Source: Lichtheimia corymbifera B2541
Lineage: Eukaryota > Mucoromycota > Mucoromycetes > Mucorales > Lichtheimiaceae
Assembly: GCA_000697475.1 (NCBI GenBank)
Contig: JNEU01000189.1
Location: 35,867-99,866 of the forward strand
Reading direction: 5' to 3'
DNA: 64,000 nucleotides
Below, one piece after another: positions 59,691-64,000 of this stretch; positions within the stretch are counted from its first letter, which is position 1; each line of letters starts with the position of its first letter. The position numbers and the translations under genes are program-made. The notes under the pieces are model-generated. The model had not been told where the DNA came from and made no database searches. It saw only the letters and a program-made list of their open reading frames with translations.

Positions 59691-59865
59691 GGATCCCGCT
59701 GGCTGGGTCACGGAACCGATTCACACCGCTTATTTGTGACCCGATTCGCATTATCCATGGTTCGCCTTGAATGCAGCGCGTGAGCGCTCCGCTCCACGCA
59801 TTTTTTAACCTCTTTTCTCTTACCAAAAACCTACTTCACATCGATATGCCAGTGGTCTACTAGTG
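59691..59865. other. Spacer after repeat copy
   Basis: Short stretch containing GGCTGGGTCACGG (59699-59711) and GTGACCC (59731), motifs that recur beside the other island repeats (62836, 63684). No gene was seen. Confidence 0.4.
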
Positions 59866-60680
59866 GTGTCTTCGCCCTCATGACGGCAGCTTGACTTTCT
59901 TTGTATCTCCCAACCAAGTCATTCATCCATCAGGTTCCACTTTTAGTCTTTGTTGTAAGCGTTGGGTCGTTGGCATGGAGACCCGTAGACATGGACATGA
60001 CAGTATCTGACACTGCTTGCTTTAGACGATGCCTCCCATTGTGTAGTTGTCGATCGCATAATACTGTCAACACCACACCCACTGCCGTCCTTGTCCTTCG
60101 CCGCAACTACAAACATAGACAACACAACATCACCATCATCATCATCACCATCATCATGCATCGTCCATCATCATCGTCATCATCGCTGCCGTCTTCGGTG
60201 CCATCTTTGTCTTCAGTTGCATATCTACATCTGCCACATCCAAGAGTAGAGTCATGAGTCCTGTCCTATTCTACTACTGTCTTCTCATGATGGCAGCTTG
60301 ACTTTCTTTGTATCTCTCTTTCAAGTCATCCATCAGGTTCACCTTTAGTCTGTGTTGTAAGCGTTGGGTCGTTGGCATGGAGACACGTAGACATTAGACC
60401 TGACAGTACCTGACACTGCTTGCTTTAGATCATGCTTACGCCCACTCGTCGTCGTCGTCATCGATCACGTAATATTGTTATTTGTGAACTGCCCACACCT
60501 TCATATCGTCGTCATCCTGGTTTCATTGCCGTCGCTGTTGCCAGTCGCGACTCCAGACGTAGACAACACAACACCTTCAACATCATCATTACCATCGTCA
60601 TCACTCCTGCCGTTTTCGTTGCCATCCATCTTTGTCTTCAGTTGCAAATCCACATCACCTACATCCAAGGGTAGTGTTAT
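59866..60680 (+). repeat. Tandem duplication of ~407 bp
   Basis: Two direct copies (about 59866-60250 and 60275-60680). Shared blocks, 407 bases apart where aligned: GGCAGCTTGACTTTCTTTGT, GTAAGCGTTGGGTCGTTGGC, TGACACTGCTTGCTTTAGA and ATCTTTGTCTTCAGTTGCA. Copy 1 holds a CAT/ATC-rich microsatellite near 60132-60180. Substitutions and small indels separate the copies. No ORF is common to both. Confidence 0.85.
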
Positions 60681-60774
60681 ATACACATCTTGCTGCTACA
60701 TGCCCAGAGACCAAGAGTATTGGGAGTAGTACACAAGAGTATCGATTGTCCTAGCATCTCTTTGCCAGTAAAAC

Positions 60775-61320
60775 ATGATATTTGACCCAAAGGTACAAGA
60801 TTTTTATACCCCTGAGCAACAACGCACTTCAAGATTAGTGGATAATGGATACATTGACGTGGTTCGAGATGAATTAAACGTGTGATGATAGCACTGGTGT
60901 ATGAAAGAAGAATACGAAGATGGTTACTTGAACTGAAGACAAGCTACCGCGTTTTCTCGGTCCCAAAAGGCAACAAAAAGAACAACATACATGATGGCAG
61001 CCCGTATCCATTCAGTGATTCATCAATGCGATTGTCTATCTGTACTCTCCCAACGCCAAAGTATTCGTGGAACAGCACTCAACATTGGAAAAGAAAAGGC
61101 CTTCTGAACAACGAGAGCTCAAGCGTAAAATGAAAGTGGATCGTGGTGTCGGTGGCATCATTGATGGATATACGGATGATGAGATGCTTAAGGTGATGGA
61201 TTACTTTTTGATCAATGGCGCAAAACATATTTACGGGAATGGATGACAAGCGAGGCATGCTGGATCTCTGGTGCAAAAGTGGATCAAATGAGGAAGCTTG
61301 GTCGATGACAAAAGGATTCT
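60775..61320 (+). pseudogene. Degenerate recombinase-like coding relic
   Basis: Reads as a broken coding sequence in changing frames: QDFYTPEQQRTSRLVDNGYI followed by DVVRDELNV and a stop, then IALVYERRIRRWLLELKT in another frame, then LYSPNAKVFVEQH and VDRGVGGIIDGYTDDEMLKV (about 61127-61190), then MLDLWCKSGSNEEAW. The order (Y-x-P-x-Q block, then DRG-x-G-x-x-x-DGYT-x-x-E) is what I associate with fungal tyrosine-recombinase-like proteins of the Ndc10/Crypton type, common in mucoromycetes. This link is from memory and tentative. Stops and frameshifts show it is not functional. Confidence 0.45.
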
Positions 61321-62051
61321 CTATAATGTGATCATGGATATTTTTCGTGGATTGTCTGAGGAAGAGAATTATGATCGAGTTGGGACAGGCGATAATGACA
61401 ACACAACATGGATTTTTACGAAAGCATGAACATGGATGGTAGCGGAAACAAGAATGCAACATATACACAGCAAGAAGATCCGTTTATGTTATCAGCACAT
61501 GAAGTATAGAGAGAACAGAATGATAGCTTACACGCAGACACAAGCTGTGGATTGCATAGAACAACAGCGTGGAAATTGGAGTTTGGATCGAATTCGAAGG
61601 GGCTAACCAAGCAATCTGGCCGTATCACCGGATGATCCATGCAGCAGCGATTACTTTTTTTGTACAGCAACGACTTTTGTTATATGTAGCATTGTTGTAG
61701 AGCACGTTGACATTCCATATCTTTCATCTTGTACTATAGTAACATCACATCACACCTCATCCTCATTTGACCTTTCATGTATTTAACGTCAGATCACCTT
61801 TATTAAACTCGTGTTTGACAACAAAGAAAGGGCATAAATGGTCATCCCATGGTTGATACAATGATAGGGCAAAGATCACCGTCCATGATAAATTCATCAC
61901 CCCATGACATATAATCTTTAATGAAGGTAATATGATGTTACTTATATACAAGGAAAACCAAGCGATGTGCGATACGGTGTGATGCTACTATATATAATAC
62001 AGGATGAGACGAATGACATGGGGTGCGTGAAGAATGTGAAGGTTTTTATAC
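61321..62051. other. Gene-free segment with one arm of an inverted duplication
   Basis: 61569-61696 is the inverted partner of 62052-62182, with GGAAATTGGAGTTTGGAT and GCAATCTGGCCGTA blocks in common. The rest shows no clear feature. Confidence 0.5.
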
Positions 62052-62340
62052 AATGCTACATATACAAAAAATCCGTTCCTGTACACAAAAGGCGATGTTG
62101 GTGCATGAATCGCCCTTTGGTACGGCCAGATTGCTTGCTTAGTTCCTTCCATAATCTATCCAAACTCCAATTTCCACTCGTAATCTCATTCCATGCACCA
62201 TTGCTATCATCAATCACACGTTCAATTCATTTTGAACCATTGCCAGGTATCCATTGTCCAATAATCCACTAACCTTATACCGCTCTTGCTTAGGGGCATA
62301 TACAAGTGTTGTGCCTTTGGGTCTTTGGTCCTCCCGTGTG
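62052..62340 (-). pseudogene. Second relic of the same coding family, inverted
   Basis: On the minus strand it reads LVYAPKQERYKVSGLLDNGY then LAMVQNELN and a stop, then, after a frame change, SNGAWNEITSGNWSLDRLWK and LSKQSGRTKGRFMHQHRL. The first block aligns with the 60.8-kb relic (YTPEQQ...LVDNGYIDVVRDELN) including the position of the stop; the second aligns with the 61.57-61.70 kb arm. Both relics therefore derive from one source gene and now face each other. Confidence 0.55.
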
Positions 62341-62732
62341 CTATCCTCAATGCTCTGTGTTTCATGCATGTGACGATAAGGCGTGGATATTGATGTGGAT
62401 GTGGATTTGTAACTGATGACGAAGACGGCATCGATCGTGATGATACTTATGGTGATGATTATGATGATGGTTATGATTCATGACGGTGGTGGTGGTATTG
62501 TTGTTGTGCTGTGCATGTCTGGATTTGCGACTGAGGATAGGGGCGGCTGTGAAAAAGGCAGTGACGACGATGAAGGTGGAGTGTTGACCATATTACGTGA
62601 TCGGCGACTATGACGAGTGGTGGGAGGCATGGACTAAAGCAAGCAAGAAAAAAGAGAAGAGCTTAAGACATTATGCGAACGTCGTTAAAAAAGAGGAAGG
62701 TGTGCACCCTTTACCGACGCAGTAGCGTGACT
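62341..62732. other. Low-complexity spacer
   Basis: Rich in GAT/GGT triplets (62425-62510), giving hydrophobic chance ORFs. No gene was seen. Confidence 0.4.
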
Positions 62733-62900
62733 CATGCCGGTTTATCTGGGTCTCCATTCCGGTTTACCTAATAATTTCCATGCCGGTTTACCTATTTCCA
62801 TTCCGGTTTACCTAATAAATTTCTGTGAATCAGGCTGTGACCCAGCCAAAATTTGGCTGCGGGGTTTTGTGAATCGCTGTGAATCGGCTGTGAATCTGTG
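62733..62900 (+). repeat. Short direct-repeat clusters
   Basis: Four copies of CCGGTTTAYCT preceded by CATKC (62735-62815), then four or five CTGTGAATC / GTGAATC units (62822-62900). The two clusters abut the repeat array that follows. Confidence 0.85.
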
Positions 62901-62904
62901 AATT

Positions 62905-63680
62905 TCGTCCTTGAAACTTCTACACAAGGTGCGCTTGGCCCCTCCGCGCAACTTTGTTCGATTGAACACCCCACGTTTCATTGTAAAATTTAGAGATAAA
63001 TGTACTTTTATGTTTTTACATGTACTATAAGCATGATGCTATATGGTAAGTGGTGTTTGTTGATTGTCAAGCAGCTTGACCCTGATAGTGTGGAAGGTGC
63101 GCAGGGCCGTGCTTGTGTAACACAGCTCATTTGCATGATACTTCACAATGAACAAACACCACTTTTCATGCAGTATCATGCTAATACCATAGTAAAAACA
63201 TAAAGGTGCCTGTATCTCTAAACTTTGCAATGAAACGTGGGGTCTTCAATCGAACAATATTGCTCGTCGGGGTGAAGCGCACCTTGGGTGCAAGTTTCAC
63301 AATCAGGCTCGCCGATCCTAGATTTCGCAATGTCACCACCAGCCAAAGTCGAAAAAAATTCAAGAGGTCGACCCAGATCTACTTTGGCTGGTGGTGACAT
63401 TGGGTGAATCTGAGAATGGCCACGACGATTGTGAAACTTCCACACAAGGTGCGCTTCACCCCGCCGCGCAACTTTGTTCGATTGAACACCTCACGTTCCA
63501 TTGTAGAGTTTTTAGTTATGGGCAACTTGTGTTTTACATATGCTATACACATGATGCTATATGACAAGTGGTGTTTGCTCATTGTGAAGCAAGTTGCCCC
63601 TGATAGAGCGGAAGGTGCGCAGGGGCATGTTTGTGTAACACAGCTCATTTGCATGATACTTAGGGAGTATCAGACACCGC
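62905..63680. repeat. Array of palindrome-family units in alternating orientation
   Basis: Three half-units of the repeat seen at 38.1-38.9 and 59.3 kb. The first runs left to right from GAAACTTCTACACAAGGTGC (62910), the second is inverted (TCTAAACTTTGCAATGAAAC to TTTCACAATC, about 63215-63305), the third is again forward (GTGAAACTTCCACACAAGGT, 63430). Axes lie near 63100 and 63355. The array ends near 63665 at CATGATACTTAGGG, after which GGCTGGGTCAC begins unique sequence. Confidence 0.88.
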
Positions 63681-63703
63681 TTTGGCTGGGTCACTGACCC
63701 AGG

Positions 63704-63994
63704 TCACGGGCTTGGGGGTGACCTTGATTCACGTACCAATTTTTCAGTTCCAGTAAACGATCGATTGGCCATCTTCCACCATGTTTCTGCTCCTGTGGTT
63801 TGAGTAGCCAACTCAACCACCACCACCTCAGTGGTGTACCTCTTTTTCTTTGCTCTCTTCTCAGCAACAACCATCCCCATTGGAAACATAGATCTTTTGT
63901 GACGAATCTTGTGGTAAGTGGTGGCATTGCCTACGTCAATGGTTTGGGTGTCATGGCGACAGGTCTCTAGTAGCTTTGTTCGACCATTTGCTTA
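63704..63994 (-). CDS. Partial open frame at window edge, unknown product
   Basis: A minus-strand frame is open from 63994 to a stop at 63704, about 95 codons: CRHDTQTIDVGNATTYHKIR, RSMFPMGMVVAEKRAKKKRY, TTEVVVVELATQTTGAETWW, KMANRSFTGTEKLVRESRS. The composition is protein-like and not low-complexity. Another frame over the same bases is also open, so it is not secure. I do not recognise it. The right edge may cut an upstream exon. Confidence 0.3.
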
Positions 63995-64000
63995 CTTTAC

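Overview
The window is nuclear DNA of a filamentous fungus, most likely an early-diverging one (Mucoromycota, Mucorales-like). The genes are eukaryotic and carry many short introns, mostly about 50-100 nt, usually with GTAAGT-like donors. Fungal families are present: Zn(II)2Cys6 regulator, Opy2-like anchor, Lam/Ysp2-type sterol carrier, ERG6 and an SPX phosphate transporter. They sit beside genes that budding yeast lacks, such as SMN, HPS1 and an MFSD5-type carrier. The phylum is an inference from gene content and from an unnamed protein family I associate with mucoromycetes; a species cannot be named from the sequence alone.

1-36.4 kb is ordinary gene-dense housekeeping sequence. In order it holds RPN6 (cut by the left edge), an SPX low-affinity phosphate transporter, a PDK1/Pkh kinase, a Sso-type syntaxin, AMP deaminase, serine palmitoyltransferase LCB2, a Zn2Cys6 factor, an MFSD5-like transporter, TSR4/PDCD2, SWI5, a GRAM-VASt (LAM) protein, SMN, an NF-X1 type zinc finger protein, an OPY2-like membrane anchor, RPL11 and APC11. 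Exon structures were rebuilt by joining reading frames at splice sites. Several are exact to the base, with phase checked.

37.0-42.2 kb is an accessory island. It is built on a 3-kb nested palindrome made of reiterated degenerate modules, followed by a frameshifted ORF relic and a four-copy minisatellite. An intact gene of an unnamed D...E-x-x-K (nuclease-like) family lies at its right edge. 44.2-59.2 kb returns to ordinary genes: a GH5 glycosidase of the glucosylceramidase/sterylglucosidase type, an HPS1 (BLOC-3) homologue, a Sel1-repeat protein, ERG6, GRC3 and a four-helix membrane protein.

59.3-64.0 kb is a second accessory island with no intact gene. It holds further copies of the palindrome repeat, a 407-bp tandem duplication, two inverted relics of one recombinase-like coding family, short direct repeats and a partial ORF at the edge.

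The genes do not form one pathway. Several concern membranes and lipids (LCB2, ERG6, LAM protein, GH5 glycosidase, PDK1, syntaxin, HPS1), but they are interleaved with unrelated genes and look like chance neighbours. The least explained parts are the nested palindrome family in both islands and the D...E-x-x-K gene beside it. The sharpest gene-structure observation is a 5-nt micro-exon in ERG6.
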